The position numbers were made by a program, and so were the translations under genes. The notes beneath the pieces were generated by a model. That model had not been told where the DNA came from. It searched no databases and was given only the letters and a program-made list of their open reading frames with translations. Source: Actinomycetes bacterium (GTDB lineage: Bacteria > Actinomycetota > Acidimicrobiia > Acidimicrobiales > RAAP-2). From it: DNA of 21,606 nt. Where the stretch lies: the NCBI GenBank assembly GCA_021826655.1, contig JAKAZC010000008.1:1-21606 (forward strand), in the 5' to 3' direction. Each line of letters starts with the position of its first letter. Position 1 is the stretch's first letter. Below are positions 1-8,031 of the stretch, one piece after another.

Positions 1-53
1 TCGCCAATCGGGAGATGGACTACCAGGTCAGGAGGTCAACCTCCGGACTTTGA
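1..53 (+). CDS. Possible 3' end of an upstream gene (partial, unidentified)
   Basis: The third frame is open from the left edge to a TGA at 51-53 and would encode about 16 C-terminal residues ending in RRSTSGL. Nothing in so short a piece identifies a family. A small inverted repeat (GGAGG-tcaa-CCTCC, 31-44) lies within it. It may be a real gene tail or simply a chance open frame, and only the sequence to the left can decide. Confidence 0.15.
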   Translation, partial: ANREMDYQVRRSTSGL

Positions 54-139
54 CGTGGCCCTGGGCCCACCCCACGCCGACGGCCACACCTGCCCCGACG
101 CCCGGGGCGGTGTCCACCGGGCCAGCCGTCCGGGGCGTG

Positions 140-168
140 CCGACAGGCGCGGTCCCGGTCGGTACGCT
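140..168 (+). promoter_or_regulatory. Candidate promoter of panD, probably leaderless
   Basis: A -35-like CCGACA (140-145) is separated by 17 bp from a -10-like TACGCT (163-168). Transcription would be expected to begin about 7 nt after the -10, which falls on the GTG at 175. No clear, properly spaced Shine-Dalgarno sequence precedes that GTG. Leaderless transcripts starting at GTG or ATG are common in actinobacteria. The assignment rests on pattern only. Confidence 0.4.
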
Positions 169-174
169 GGTGGG

Positions 175-528
175 GTGCGACGACGGATGCTCAAGTCAAA
201 GATCCACCGCGCCACGGTGACGGCGGCCGACCTCAATTACATCGGATCGATCAGCATCGACCCGGTACTGCTGGAGGCCGCCGACATCCTGGAGCACGAG
301 CAGGTGACCGTGCTCGACGTCGACAACGGTGCCCGCTTCGAAACGTACGCCATCGTCGGCGATCCGGGCGAGATCTGCCTGAACGGGGCCGCGGCCCGCC
401 TGGTCCACGTGGGCGACACGGTGATCCTGCTCACCTACGGCGACTACGAGGACCACGAGTTGGCCGGGCACCGGCCACGGGTCGTCCATGTCGACCAGAA
501 GAACGCCGCGCTCGACGTCGTCGCCTGA
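175..528 (+). CDS. panD: Aspartate 1-decarboxylase (PanD)
   Basis: This pyruvoyl-dependent enzyme decarboxylates L-aspartate to beta-alanine for pantothenate and CoA synthesis in the cytoplasm. The zymogen cleaves itself at a Gly-Ser bond, and the sequence shows it as YIGS. Starting at GTG 175 ([12 protein letters not shown]) puts the cleavage site exactly at Gly24-Ser25 and also gives Lys9, His11, Tyr22, Arg54, Thr57 and Tyr58, matching the residue numbers known for the E. coli and mycobacterial enzymes. The ATG at 187 would lose four residues of the conserved N-terminus. At 117 residues the protein is slightly shorter than the usual 126-140, with the shortening at the C-terminus. No other pan gene is visible nearby. 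The family assignment is secure; the start is well supported by alignment memory. Confidence 0.95.
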   Translation: MRRRMLKSKIHRATVTAADLNYIGSISIDPVLLEAADILEHEQVTVLDVDNGARFETYAIVGDPGEICLNGAAARLVHVGDTVILLTYGDYEDHELAGHRPRVVHVDQKNAALDVVA

Positions 529-539
529 CCCACGGTCTC

Positions 540-556
540 CCCGGTCCCGCACCGGG
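540..556 (+). terminator. Weak hairpin after panD
   Basis: CCCGGT-cccgc-ACCGGG forms a perfect 6-bp stem 12 nt after the panD stop. A 10-bp palindrome, GCCCCGGGGC, follows at 561-570. There is no T-run, so termination would have to be of the U-less type; it could equally be chance in GC-rich DNA. Confidence 0.25.
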
Positions 557-600
557 TCACGCCCCGGGGCGCCGGGAGCGCACCGTCCTGTCGCCGACCC

Positions 601-1572
601 ATGAGGGGACCGTCCCGTAGCCGACGGCACCGGACGGGCGTCGTCGTCCTGGCCCTCGCCGTCGTCGTCGGCGGGACGACCCTCGCCGTGGTCGCCCGCG
701 GCGATCCCGCACGCACCCCGACGGGCGCCCCCGCCACGACGCCCCCGACCACCGCCACACGGCCGGCCCCCACCGACCCTCCGCTGCGGGGGTTGGCCGT
801 CACCCAGAGCGAGGTGGACCTGGTCGACACGACTCGGCCGGTGGTGAGCGGCGGGGAGACACTGGCCGACCAACGGGCACTGCCCACCCAGGTCTGGTCG
901 CCGGGCGGGCCGGGTCCATTCCCCCTGGTCGTGTTCGTCCACGGCTACGACACCGGCCCCCTCGAGTACGCCCGGTTCTGCTCGACCCTGGCGTCGTCGG
1001 GTTACGTGGTGGCCGCGCCGTCGTTCCCCCTGGAGGACCCGGCCCGCGGGTTCCCGCTCGACCGCACCCACCTGGCCGACGAGGCCGGCGACGTCTCGTT
1101 CGTGATCACCTCGCTCGAGCAGCGGGCAGGGGCACTCGCCCTCGCCCCCGGAGCCGTGGCGGTCGTCGGCCACTCGGACGGTGCCGACGTCGCCCTGCTC
1201 GTCGGCTACGGGCCGGGCACGGTCGACGGACGGGTCCGTGCCGTGGTGGCCGCCGCGCCCGACCCGCTCCCGTCGGGCGCGGCGACGTCGACCGTCCCGC
1301 TGCTGCTGGTCCAGGGGACGGACGACTCCGTCGTCCCGTACACCTCGAGCCAGACGGTGTTCGCGCAGGTCGACGCCCCGGTCGTCTACCTGACCCTGAT
1401 CGGGGCCGATCACCTGCCCCCGATCGCCGGCGGCACGCCGTGGACCCCGGTGCTCGACACCGCCGTGGCCCGCTTCCTCGATGCCACCGTCGCCCATCGG
1501 GGGTCAGCGACCGGTGCACTCGCCGCCCAGGTGGCCGATCCCCCCCTGGCCACCGTCCAGTCCAGGCCCTGA
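601..1572 (+). CDS. Exported/anchored alpha/beta hydrolase (PAF-acetylhydrolase/chlorophyllase-like)
   Basis: This 323-residue protein has a basic N-terminus (MRGPSRSRRHR), a hydrophobic helix at about 13-32 and a Pro/Thr-rich linker at 38-62, so it is probably secreted or membrane-anchored. The hydrolase domain shows an oxyanion segment VFVHGYDTGP (111-120), the nucleophile elbow VVGHSDGA with Ser192, an acid in QGTDDSVVPY (Asp241 or Asp242) and His271 in GADHLPP. These match serine esterases or lipases of the dienelactone hydrolase/PAF-acetylhydrolase group. The substrate is unknown. The gene is 72 nt after panD, with no obvious ribosome-binding site before ATG 601. It runs convergently into the erythromycin-esterase-like gene, with 27 nt between them. 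Confidence 0.85.
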   Translation: MRGPSRSRRHRTGVVVLALAVVVGGTTLAVVARGDPARTPTGAPATTPPTTATRPAPTDPPLRGLAVTQSEVDLVDTTRPVVSGGETLADQRALPTQVWSPGGPGPFPLVVFVHGYDTGPLEYARFCSTLASSGYVVAAPSFPLEDPARGFPLDRTHLADEAGDVSFVITSLEQRAGALALAPGAVAVVGHSDGADVALLVGYGPGTVDGRVRAVVAAAPDPLPSGAATSTVPLLLVQGTDDSVVPYTSSQTVFAQVDAPVVYLTLIGADHLPPIAGGTPWTPVLDTAVARFLDATVAHRGSATGALAAQVADPPLATVQSRP

Positions 1573-1577
1573 CCGCC

Positions 1578-1600
1578 ACCGGGCGCGAGGGCGACCCGGT
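1578..1600. terminator. Possible bidirectional hairpin between convergent genes
   Basis: ACCGGG (1578-1583) and CCCGGT (1595-1600) form a 6-bp perfect inverted repeat with an 11-nt loop. It fills the 27-nt gap between the two convergent stop codons and touches the minus-strand stop. There is no T-run on either side. Confidence 0.3.
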
Positions 1601-2916
1601 CAGAACCCGGACGGCTCCGTCTCGAGCTCCGGCTCGGTGGGGCGGCCCTCGTGGTGGAGCGGGCGCAGTGCCCGGGTCTCCTCGAACCACAGCAGCGCGT
1701 CGTAACGGTCACCCATCCGGGTGGGGACGTAGTTCCCGGCCTCGTGGCGGGACTGGTAGACCACCCCGATCGCCCGGTGGCCGAGCCGGGCCCCGAGCCA
1801 CGTGCAGCCACGGTCGGCGGCGACGTCGAGCACGGCCCGCTCACCGAGGGCCCGGTGGAGCAGGTCCTCGTGGCTCCCGGGCCGGGCCTGCGGGACGGGG
1901 AGCACCGCCTCGGTCGCACCCCAGGTGGCGGCCGCCACCACCGTGCCCCGGTGCCCGGCGCACCCGATCAGCGCCACGTCGCCGGCGCCGTGGCGCTCCC
2001 GGAGGAGCTGGCCCACGTTGACCATGCCCGCCCGGGCCATGTCGGTGGCCCGGGCGTCACCGACATGGGTGTTGTGGGCCCACACCAGACCCTTCGCCGA
2101 CGGCCCGAGGTGCCGGGCCACCCGATCGGCGGTGTCGACCATGTGGTGGTCCCGGATGTTCCACGACTCCCGGTCGCCACGGACCATGATCCGGTAGTAG
2201 CGCTCGGCGTCCGCGGCGATCTCGGCGTTCTGCCAGGCGTCGAACGCGGCGTCGTCGTCATCGGACGAGGCACGGGCCCGCCGCCGGACCTCGGACAGGA
2301 GGGCCACCACGTCGGCCTCGCAGCTCTCGGGCACCAGCCGGGTGCTCCATGCGTACCCGTGGGGGTCCTCGCGGTAGGGGACGAAGCACTGCCAGGCCTC
2401 CATCGCCGCCGGCACCGCGTCGGGGGCGTTGGCCGCGAGCCACCCGATGATCCGGCGCAGCGAATCCCACAGCGAGTAGACGTCGAGCCCGTAGAAGCCC
2501 ACCCCGGCCGAGTCGGGTCGACCTGCGTTCCACTCCCGAAGCCAGTCCAGGAACGCAGCGACCTCCTCGTTGGCCCACATCCAGGTCGGCCACCGATCGA
2601 ACCCGGCCAGCAGGCCGCGGGCGTCGAGGTCCTGGTCGTCCGCACCCCGGACCCACCGGTTGATGCGCCAGCAGTCCGGCCAGTCGCCCTCCACCCCGAT
2701 CCAGGTGAACCCACGTTCCTCGATCAGACGCCGACTGAGCCGCCCCCTCCAGGCGTGGTACTCGTGGGTCCCGTGCGAGGCCTCGCCGACACACACGGTC
2801 CGTCGTCCGCCCAGCCGGTCCACCAGACCGTCCAGGTCGGCGGCGGTGCTCAGCGGCCGTGCCAGCGACCGGATCTCGGCGGCCGTGCCCGCACCGGAGG
2901 AGCCGACCGTGGTCAC
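1600..2916 (-). CDS. Erythromycin esterase family protein
   Basis: The 438-residue protein belongs to the erythromycin esterase/succinoglycan-biosynthesis superfamily. The N-terminal signature GEASHGTHEYHAWR (44-57) gives Glu45, His48 and Arg57, followed by Glu76 in IGVEGDWPD and by His281 and His284 in WAHNTHVGDAR. These correspond to the active-site cluster of EreB (Glu43, His46, Arg55, Glu74, His285, His288), so it is likely catalytically competent. Macrolide hydrolysis is not implied, because most chromosomal homologues have unknown substrates. The GTG at 2916 is chosen because GTGA overlaps the stop of the upstream PRTase-hydrolase gene by 4 nt, a classic sign of translational coupling. 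The frame stays open far upstream, but that part is antisense-like reading of the neighbouring gene. In Mycobacterium tuberculosis, Rv2030c joins this domain to a phosphoribosyltransferase, which fits the operon seen here. Confidence 0.9.
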   Translation of the reverse strand: MTTVGSSGAGTAAEIRSLARPLSTAADLDGLVDRLGGRRTVCVGEASHGTHEYHAWRGRLSRRLIEERGFTWIGVEGDWPDCWRINRWVRGADDQDLDARGLLAGFDRWPTWMWANEEVAAFLDWLREWNAGRPDSAGVGFYGLDVYSLWDSLRRIIGWLAANAPDAVPAAMEAWQCFVPYREDPHGYAWSTRLVPESCEADVVALLSEVRRRARASSDDDDAAFDAWQNAEIAADAERYYRIMVRGDRESWNIRDHHMVDTADRVARHLGPSAKGLVWAHNTHVGDARATDMARAGMVNVGQLLRERHGAGDVALIGCAGHRGTVVAAATWGATEAVLPVPQARPGSHEDLLHRALGERAVLDVAADRGCTWLGARLGHRAIGVVYQSRHEAGNYVPTRMGDRYDALLWFEETRALRPLHHEGRPTEPELETEPSGF

Positions 2917-4382
2917 CGGACCGTGCCCGTCGCCCGCGACGGGTCGCCCGCCCGGGACGGTCCGTCGTCCAGCAGGAACCGCGTGAACCAGTCGCGGGCG
3001 GCGATCGCCGCCTCGGCCAGGGTCCCCGGCTCCTCGAAGAGGTGCCCGGCACCCTCGACGACGGTCAGACGGCTCGGTGGGGCCAGCTCGGCCAGGGCGC
3101 GTCGGTTGGCCTCCAGGACAGCCGCGTCGTCGCCTCCCACGATGAGCAGCGTCGGGATCGTCACCTCGCCGAGCCGCTCGGACGCCAGGTCGGGCCGACC
3201 GCCCCGCGACACCACCGCGGCGACCGCTCCCGGGTCGTCGGCCGCCGCCCACAGGGCCGCCCCTGCCCCGGTGCTGGCCCCGAAGTAACCGATCCGGCAC
3301 CCGGCGGTGTCCGGGCGCGCCCGCACCCACGACGTCGCCCCCGTCAGCCGTGCGGCCAGGAGGCCGATGTCGAACACGTTGGCCCGGAGGCGTTCCTCAC
3401 CGGGCGACAGCAGGTCGAGGAGGAGTGTGCCGAGGCCGGCGGCAACGAGCACGTCGGCCACGAACCGGTTGCGCGGGCTGTGGCGGCCGCTGCCGCTGCC
3501 GTGGGCGAAGACGACAACGGCCCGCGCCGGTTCGGGAAGGTGGAGGTGACCGTCGAGCACGACACCTCCGACGGGGATCTCGACGTCGACGTCGCAGTCG
3601 GGTGTCCCGTCCGGCGGGTGGTCACCCAGCCGTCGGTGGGCGGCCCGGTCGAGTAGGGCGATCACCTCGTCGTCGCTCGTGGGGGTGAAGTCCACGTAGT
3701 GACGGCCGACAGCCACGAACCCGTCGGGCTGGGTCACGGCGACGACCTCGTCCGCGTCCGCGATATCCCGCAACGTCACCGACGGCCCGACAGGGACGGC
3801 CAGCACCACCGAGGTGGCCCCCAGCTGCCGGGCGATCCGGCACGCCACCCGCGCCGTCGAGCCCGTCGCCACCCCGTCGTCGACCACGATGGCGGTCCGC
3901 CCGGTCAGGTCGACGCGCTCGCGTCCCCGGCGGTACCGGCGGAGGCGCGCACCCAGCTCCTGGCGCTCCCGCCGCTCGACCTCGACGAACTCGTCCCCGC
4001 TCACCCCCGCCTGGTCGAGGACGCGCCGGTCGAGCACACGCGTCCCGTCCTCGCCGATGGCACCCATGGCCACCTCGGGCTGGTAGGGAACCCCGAGCTT
4101 GCGCACGACGATGACCTCGAGCGGCGCGTCGAGCGCGGTGGCCACCTGATACGCGACCGGGACCCCACCGCGGGGAAGTCCGAGCACCACCGGGTCGGCG
4201 TCCCGGAACCGCTCCAGGCGCTCGGCGAGGCGCCACCCGGCGTCGGCGCGGTCGGCGAAGCGTCCGGTCCTCGCACCCGGCTCACCACCGCGCACGGCGT
4301 CCGGAGCCGACGGGCCGCCGCGGGGCCGTTGACCACCGGCCACCGGCCGCAGCACGGGCGTCCGTCGGATCGGCGGGGTCAT
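2913..4382 (-). CDS. Phosphoribosyltransferase-dienelactone hydrolase fusion protein
   Basis: This 489-residue protein has two domains. Residues about 40-240 form a class I phosphoribosyltransferase with VVLGLPRGGVPVA (65-77) and the PRPP-binding loop VVDDGVATGST (166-176). Residues about 265-470 form an alpha/beta hydrolase of dienelactone-hydrolase type: VFAHGSGSG (291-299), nucleophile Ser370 in GYFGASTGAG, acid Asp418 or Asp419 in IVGGDDA, and His447 in GAGHLFE. The first 40 residues are basic and low-complexity. The architecture matches M. tuberculosis Rv0571c, a DosR-regulon member of unknown function. ATG 4382 is chosen because it overlaps the upstream stop as ATGA; the 3' end overlaps the next gene as GTGA. 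A nucleobase substrate is not evident, and the reaction coupling the two domains is unknown. Confidence 0.9.
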   Translation of the reverse strand: MTPPIRRTPVLRPVAGGQRPRGGPSAPDAVRGGEPGARTGRFADRADAGWRLAERLERFRDADPVVLGLPRGGVPVAYQVATALDAPLEVIVVRKLGVPYQPEVAMGAIGEDGTRVLDRRVLDQAGVSGDEFVEVERRERQELGARLRRYRRGRERVDLTGRTAIVVDDGVATGSTARVACRIARQLGATSVVLAVPVGPSVTLRDIADADEVVAVTQPDGFVAVGRHYVDFTPTSDDEVIALLDRAAHRRLGDHPPDGTPDCDVDVEIPVGGVVLDGHLHLPEPARAVVVFAHGSGSGRHSPRNRFVADVLVAAGLGTLLLDLLSPGEERLRANVFDIGLLAARLTGATSWVRARPDTAGCRIGYFGASTGAGAALWAAADDPGAVAAVVSRGGRPDLASERLGEVTIPTLLIVGGDDAAVLEANRRALAELAPPSRLTVVEGAGHLFEEPGTLAEAAIAARDWFTRFLLDDGPSRAGDPSRATGTVR

Positions 4383-4684
4383 CCCGCGCACCGGCGGTTT
4401 GCCACGTCCAGGCGTCGGGCCACCTCGGCGTCCGCCTCCTCGAGCTCGCCCGACGGAACGAACCATCGGACGACATCGTGGATGACGTCGGGCCCGCCAC
4501 CCGCACGCCAGTCCACCGGTCCGTCCCGCCCGCCCACCTCGGCGAACTGGAACACCTCGATCCACTCGAGTCCCGGCGCCGCGCTCAGCGTCCACCCGAC
4601 CTCCACGCGGTCACCGACCTCGCCGGCGGCCGTGCGCGCAGTCACGGTGATCGCACCGGCGTCAGATCCGTCGGCATCGGTCAT
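4379..4684 (-). CDS. Hypothetical protein, 101 aa, first gene of the PRTase/esterase operon
   Basis: The product is not recognised. It is acidic overall, without a signal peptide or membrane segment. It opens with a Thr/Ala/Gly-rich stretch that reads like beta-strands (ITVTARTAAGEVGDRVEVGW), then has EWIEVFQFAEVGGRDGPVDW, a middle segment HDVVRWFVPSGELEEADAEV and a helical C-terminus. A good ribosome-binding site (GAGGAGAAG) precedes ATG 4684. Its stop overlaps the start of the PRTase-hydrolase gene as ATGA, which strongly supports it as a real, co-translated gene. Being first in the operon, it may be a partner or regulator of the two enzymes; that is inference from context alone. Confidence 0.75.
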   Translation of the reverse strand: MTDADGSDAGAITVTARTAAGEVGDRVEVGWTLSAAPGLEWIEVFQFAEVGGRDGPVDWRAGGGPDVIHDVVRWFVPSGELEEADAEVARRLDVANRRCAG

Positions 4685-4972
4685 GCCTTCTCCTCGCCTC
4701 GGCGATCGAACCCGGGCCGGCTCACCCGGCGTGCCGTCGACCCCGTCCGGGCGTCCGCCGAGCCGGGAGTTCTCCGTTGTCCTGCCGACCTACTCCCCCA
4801 TGGTCCGCCTCGGGAGTCCCCTCTCTCTAGGGCCGAACGACCCAAGCCGAGCGTCCGCAACCGCCCGGATCGGGGGGGCGGACCGCCAGGCGGCGTCGCG
4901 AAGGGGCGTTCGGCCCTGCCGTCCCGCACCGGGGCGGTCGTAGCATCGGTCCGGAGCGACGAGGAGGACGGC
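4685..4972. promoter_or_regulatory. Divergent intergenic region between the PRTase operon and the alcohol dehydrogenase
   Basis: These 288 bp separate two divergent start codons, so both promoters should lie here. A -10-like TAGCAT (4941-4946) sits 26 nt before the dehydrogenase start, with no convincing -35. A perfect CCGCC-A-GGCGG palindrome (4883-4893) and GGGA-g-TCCC (about 4812-4820) could be operators. No credible open frame of its own was seen. Confidence 0.35.
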
Positions 4973-6031
4973 ATGCGTGCGCTGCGACTCATGGAGTGGA
5001 AGTCCGACCCGGTACTGGTGGAGGTGGACGACCCGGTGCCCGGACCCGGCCAGGTGGTCGTGCGGATCGGCGGCGCCGGCGCGTGCCATTCCGACCTCCA
5101 CCTCATGCGCGAGTTCGAACCCGGGCTCCTCCCCTGGAACCCACCGTTCACCCTGGGCCACGAGAACGCCGGCTGGGTCCACTCCCTCGGCGCGGGTGTC
5201 CGCGGGGTCGAGGTCGGTCGACCCGTCGCCGTCTACGGGCCGTGGGGGTGCGGGAGGTGCCCCCACTGCCTGCTCGGGATGGAGAACTACTGCGAGGACC
5301 CGGCGGCGGCACCCGTGGCCGGGGGCGGAGGTGGACTCGGCATGGACGGCGGCATGGCCGACCTCATGCTGGTGCCGTCCGCCCGTCTGCTGGTCCCGCT
5401 GCCCGACGGGCTGGACCCGGTCCACGCCGCGCCCCTGACCGACGCCGGCCTCACCCCGTACCACGCGGTGCGACGCTCCTGGCCGAAGCTGGTGCCCGGG
5501 TCGACGGCCGTGGTCATCGGCGTCGGCGGGCTCGGCCACCTGGCCGTCCAGATCCTGAAGGCCACGACGGCCGCACGGGTGGTGGCCGTCGACACCCGGG
5601 CCGAGGCACTGGCCCTGGCCGCCAACGAGGGTGCCGACCTCACCGTCGAGCCTGACGGGTCGGCCGTGCCGGTCATCCGCGAGACGACCGGGGGGCGGGG
5701 GGTGGACGTCGTCCTCGACTTCGTCGGGTCGGAGTCGACCATCGCACTCGGGGCCGCGGTCAGCCGGTTCCTCGGCGACGTCACGGTCGTCGGGATCGCC
5801 GGGGGGACGTTCCCCTTCAACTTCTTCGCCCTGCCCTACGAGGTCTCGCTCCAGACCACCTACTGGGGCAGCCGGCCCGAGCTGGTCGAGGTGCTGGACC
5901 TCGCCGCCCGCGGCCTGCTGCGACCGACCATCACCACGCTGCCCCTCGAGGAGGCGGGCGGCGCCTACCACCTGCTGGAGACCGGCTCGGCTCTCGGCCG
6001 TCAGGTGATCGTGCCCTCGGTCCCCGGGTGA
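4973..6031 (+). CDS. NAD(P)-dependent zinc alcohol dehydrogenase (MDR family)
   Basis: The 352-residue medium-chain dehydrogenase oxidises an alcohol or reduces an aldehyde with NAD(P). Catalytic zinc ligands are Cys38 (GACHSDLH) and His63-Glu64 (LGHENAG). The structural zinc site is [15 protein letters not shown] with Cys93, Cys96, Cys99 and Cys107. The dinucleotide fold shows [12 protein letters not shown], and VAVDTR with an Asp at the end of beta-2 favours NAD. It resembles the AdhC/RhlD-like alcohol dehydrogenases of actinobacteria. ATG 4973 follows GAGGAGG (4961-4967) at good spacing. It is transcribed away from the PRTase operon and is followed within about 50 nt by a second dehydrogenase, so the two probably share a transcript. 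The substrate is unknown. Confidence 0.93.
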   Translation: MRALRLMEWKSDPVLVEVDDPVPGPGQVVVRIGGAGACHSDLHLMREFEPGLLPWNPPFTLGHENAGWVHSLGAGVRGVEVGRPVAVYGPWGCGRCPHCLLGMENYCEDPAAAPVAGGGGGLGMDGGMADLMLVPSARLLVPLPDGLDPVHAAPLTDAGLTPYHAVRRSWPKLVPGSTAVVIGVGGLGHLAVQILKATTAARVVAVDTRAEALALAANEGADLTVEPDGSAVPVIRETTGGRGVDVVLDFVGSESTIALGAAVSRFLGDVTVVGIAGGTFPFNFFALPYEVSLQTTYWGSRPELVEVLDLAARGLLRPTITTLPLEEAGGAYHLLETGSALGRQVIVPSVPG

Positions 6032-6077
6032 CACGGCGGCCGCGCCCGACCAGACGGCTCCGGCGATGACGGCGGCC

Positions 6078-7088
6078 ATGCCGGCCTGGGCGGTGGGTAC
6101 GCCCGGACCGATCGACGGAGGGCCACTCGTGGCCGTCGAGCGCCCGGTGCCCGACCCCGGCCCGGGCGAGGTGCGGGTGCGGGCGCGGACCTGCGGGGTG
6201 TGCCGGACCGACCTGCACCTGGCCGAGGGCGACCTGACGCCCCGGCGGCCCGGGGTGGTGCCCGGGCACGAGGTCGTCGGGACCGTGGACCGCGCGGGAC
6301 CGGGATGCGTACTGCTCGGGGAAGGTGACCGGGTGGGGATCCCGTGGCTGGCCCGGACGTGCGGCACGTGCCGCTTCTGCCGGGCCGGCGCGGAGAACCT
6401 GTGCACGGACCCGAGATTCACCGGATGGGACGTCGACGGCGGGTACGCCGAGTTCGCCGTCGTGGACGAGGCCTTCGCCTACCGGCTCCCGGACGTACTG
6501 GACGACCTCGACGCGGCCCCGCTCCTGTGCGCCGGGATCATCGGGTTCCGGGCGCTCCGTCGGACCGAGCTGCCGCCGGGGGGGCGGCTCGGGATCTACG
6601 GCTTCGGGGGCTCGGCCCACCTGACCGCCCAGGTGGCACTGGCCGAGGGGGCGACGGTGCACGTCATGACCCGATCGGCCGAGGCCCGGGACCTCGCCCG
6701 CGGGCTGGGCGCGGCCAGCGTCCAGGGTGCCGCCGACCGGCCACCAGAACCGCTGGACGCCGCCATCCTGTTCGCGCCAGTCGGCACGCTGGTCCCACCC
6801 GCCCTCGAGGCCCTCGACCGGGGCGGCACCCTGGCCGTAGCCGGCATCCACCTGTCCGACATCCCCGTCCTCGACTACCGGCGCCACCTCTTCGAGGAGC
6901 GCACCCTGCGCAGTGTCACCGCCAACACGCGGGCTGACGGGGTCGAGTTCCTGGAGTTGGCGGCCCGCATCGGCATCCGGGTGTCGGCGGTCCCGTACCC
7001 GTTCGACCGGGCCGACCGGGCCCTGGCCGACCTGGCCCACGACGACGTGACCGGTGCGGCAGTGCTCGTACTCGACGATCCCCGCTGA
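6078..7088 (+). CDS. Zinc-binding alcohol dehydrogenase, AdhA-like
   Basis: This second MDR-family dehydrogenase resembles the mycobacterial AdhA type. Catalytic zinc ligands are Cys42 in CGVCRTDLH and His-Glu in VPGHEVVG; the structural zinc motif is [15 protein letters not shown]. The nucleotide fold has [15 protein letters not shown], and the loop after beta-2 reads HVMTRS with Thr-Arg instead of Asp, which suggests NADP rather than NAD. ATG 6078 ([17 protein letters not shown], 336 residues) aligns with the usual family N-terminus; ATG 6066, four codons earlier, is the alternative, and neither has a strong ribosome-binding site. It is tandem with the dehydrogenase ending at 6031. The two are only distantly similar, so this is not a recent duplication. 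Confidence 0.92.
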   Translation: MPAWAVGTPGPIDGGPLVAVERPVPDPGPGEVRVRARTCGVCRTDLHLAEGDLTPRRPGVVPGHEVVGTVDRAGPGCVLLGEGDRVGIPWLARTCGTCRFCRAGAENLCTDPRFTGWDVDGGYAEFAVVDEAFAYRLPDVLDDLDAAPLLCAGIIGFRALRRTELPPGGRLGIYGFGGSAHLTAQVALAEGATVHVMTRSAEARDLARGLGAASVQGAADRPPEPLDAAILFAPVGTLVPPALEALDRGGTLAVAGIHLSDIPVLDYRRHLFEERTLRSVTANTRADGVEFLELAARIGIRVSAVPYPFDRADRALADLAHDDVTGAAVLVLDDPR

Positions 7089-7237
7089 CCGGGTCCCGGT
7101 GGCCCAGGGGCCCACGTCGGGGACGCTGGCGGTCCTCCCACGATCCGGACGCGCCGTCGCTCCGAATACCAGACACCGGTGCGGGGAGCGCAGACCGTTC
7201 CAAACGCCGCCGCCGTCGAGCCAAAGGACGAACCACC

Positions 7238-7495
7238 ATGCACCTCACACCGCCCGCGGAGATCTTCGGCGTCGACGGGGTCGTCGTCCTCGTCGTCGTC
7301 GCTCTGGTGCTCTTCGGGTCCACGAGGATCCCGAAGCTGGCCCGTTCGCTGGGATCGGCGCAGCGGGAGTTCAAGAAGGGCGTCGACGAGGGCGCGACGG
7401 AGTCGGGGGACCGGGATACCGCCACCGCACCCGCGGCACCGACGGTCCCTGTTGCCGTCGCCGTCCCCACCGATCCGGCGAACGTCGGCCGATAG
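7238..7495 (+). CDS. tatA: Twin-arginine translocase subunit TatA
   Basis: The 85-residue membrane protein has one N-terminal transmembrane helix (VVVLVVVALVLFG, about 15-27), the family hinge FGSTRIPKLARSLG, and an amphipathic helix ending in REFKKGVDEG. An Ala/Pro/Val-rich tail follows. TatA polymerises to form the protein-conducting element for folded Tat substrates. An acidic residue (Asp13, or Glu8) stands near the periplasmic end of the helix, as is common in TatA. AAAGGA (7222-7227) precedes ATG 7238. It is the first gene of a tatA-tatB-tatC run. The 149-bp gap upstream should carry the operon promoter, though no clear -35/-10 pair was seen there. Confidence 0.93.
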   Translation: MHLTPPAEIFGVDGVVVLVVVALVLFGSTRIPKLARSLGSAQREFKKGVDEGATESGDRDTATAPAAPTVPVAVAVPTDPANVGR

Positions 7496-7553
7496 ATGCC
7501 CCCGACACCCGGTGCCAGGGTGGGCGCCCGGGCACCGGCGGGGAGGTAGGCCG

Positions 7554-7979
7554 GTGCCGTTCCTCAGCCCGGCCAAGCTGCTGGTCGTCCTCGTGGTGGC
7601 CCTGGTGGTCCTCGGACCGGACCGGCTACCCACGCTGGCGCGCCGTGTCGGCACCCTCTGGGGCGACCTCCACCGACTGCGCCAACGCCTCGAGGCCGAC
7701 GCTCGAGCGAGCTTCCCCGACCTGCCGTCGACAGAGCGGATCCACCAGGCGGTGCGCTCCCCCTTGACGTTCCTCGACGACCTGGCCGACCCCCACGCCG
7801 GGGTGCCGGAAGCGGACGTCCGGAGAGGCTCCGGCGTCACCCCGGCGCAGGAGCCTCCGTCGACCAGGCCTCATCCCCCGGGTCCGGCCGACGTCCTGAC
7901 CATCGTCGATCCCGGTGGCGCCGTGCACCGGGTGCGTACCGGCGGCAGCGGTGGGCCCGATGGGCCGGGCCTCAATTGA
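7554..7979 (+). CDS. tatB: Sec-independent protein translocase TatB
   Basis: This 141-residue TatA/B-family protein has one N-terminal transmembrane helix (KLLVVLVVALVVLG) followed by GPDRLPTLARRVG. The Gly-Pro at the hinge is typical of TatB rather than TatA. Next comes a long amphipathic/charged helix (LHRLRQRLEADARASF) and a Pro/Gly-rich C-terminal tail. TatB with TatC forms the signal-peptide receptor. GTG 7554 is chosen because GGGAGGTAGG lies just upstream (7541-7550) and the protein then begins directly before the membrane helix. It lies 58 nt after tatA and 52 nt before tatC. The TatB versus second-TatA decision rests on the GP hinge, the length and the gene order. Confidence 0.9.
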   Translation: MPFLSPAKLLVVLVVALVVLGPDRLPTLARRVGTLWGDLHRLRQRLEADARASFPDLPSTERIHQAVRSPLTFLDDLADPHAGVPEADVRRGSGVTPAQEPPSTRPHPPGPADVLTIVDPGGAVHRVRTGGSGGPDGPGLN

Positions 7980-8031
7980 GCGAGGTCCGACCGACCCCGA
8001 CGTCCCCTGCCGCGTCGGCCCGGGGTGAACG

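Noticed and set aside
196..1497. Long minus-strand frame opposite panD and the exported hydrolase
   Set aside because: Composition is Gly/Arg/Asp-rich with no family motif, and it is fully antisense to two convincing genes.
1600..2916. Macrolide resistance gene
   Set aside because: Active-site residues match the family, but it lies in a chromosomal operon with a PRTase-hydrolase fusion and has no mobile context, so resistance should not be assumed.
1651..3288. Long plus-strand frame opposite the PRTase/esterase operon
   Set aside because: It is antisense to two multi-motif enzymes and shows only Pro/Gly/Val/His-rich shadow composition.
2917..3330. N-terminal extension of the erythromycin-esterase homologue
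   Set aside because: The extra residues are an out-of-phase reading of the hydrolase domain of the upstream gene; the GTGA overlap at 2913-2916 gives the natural start.
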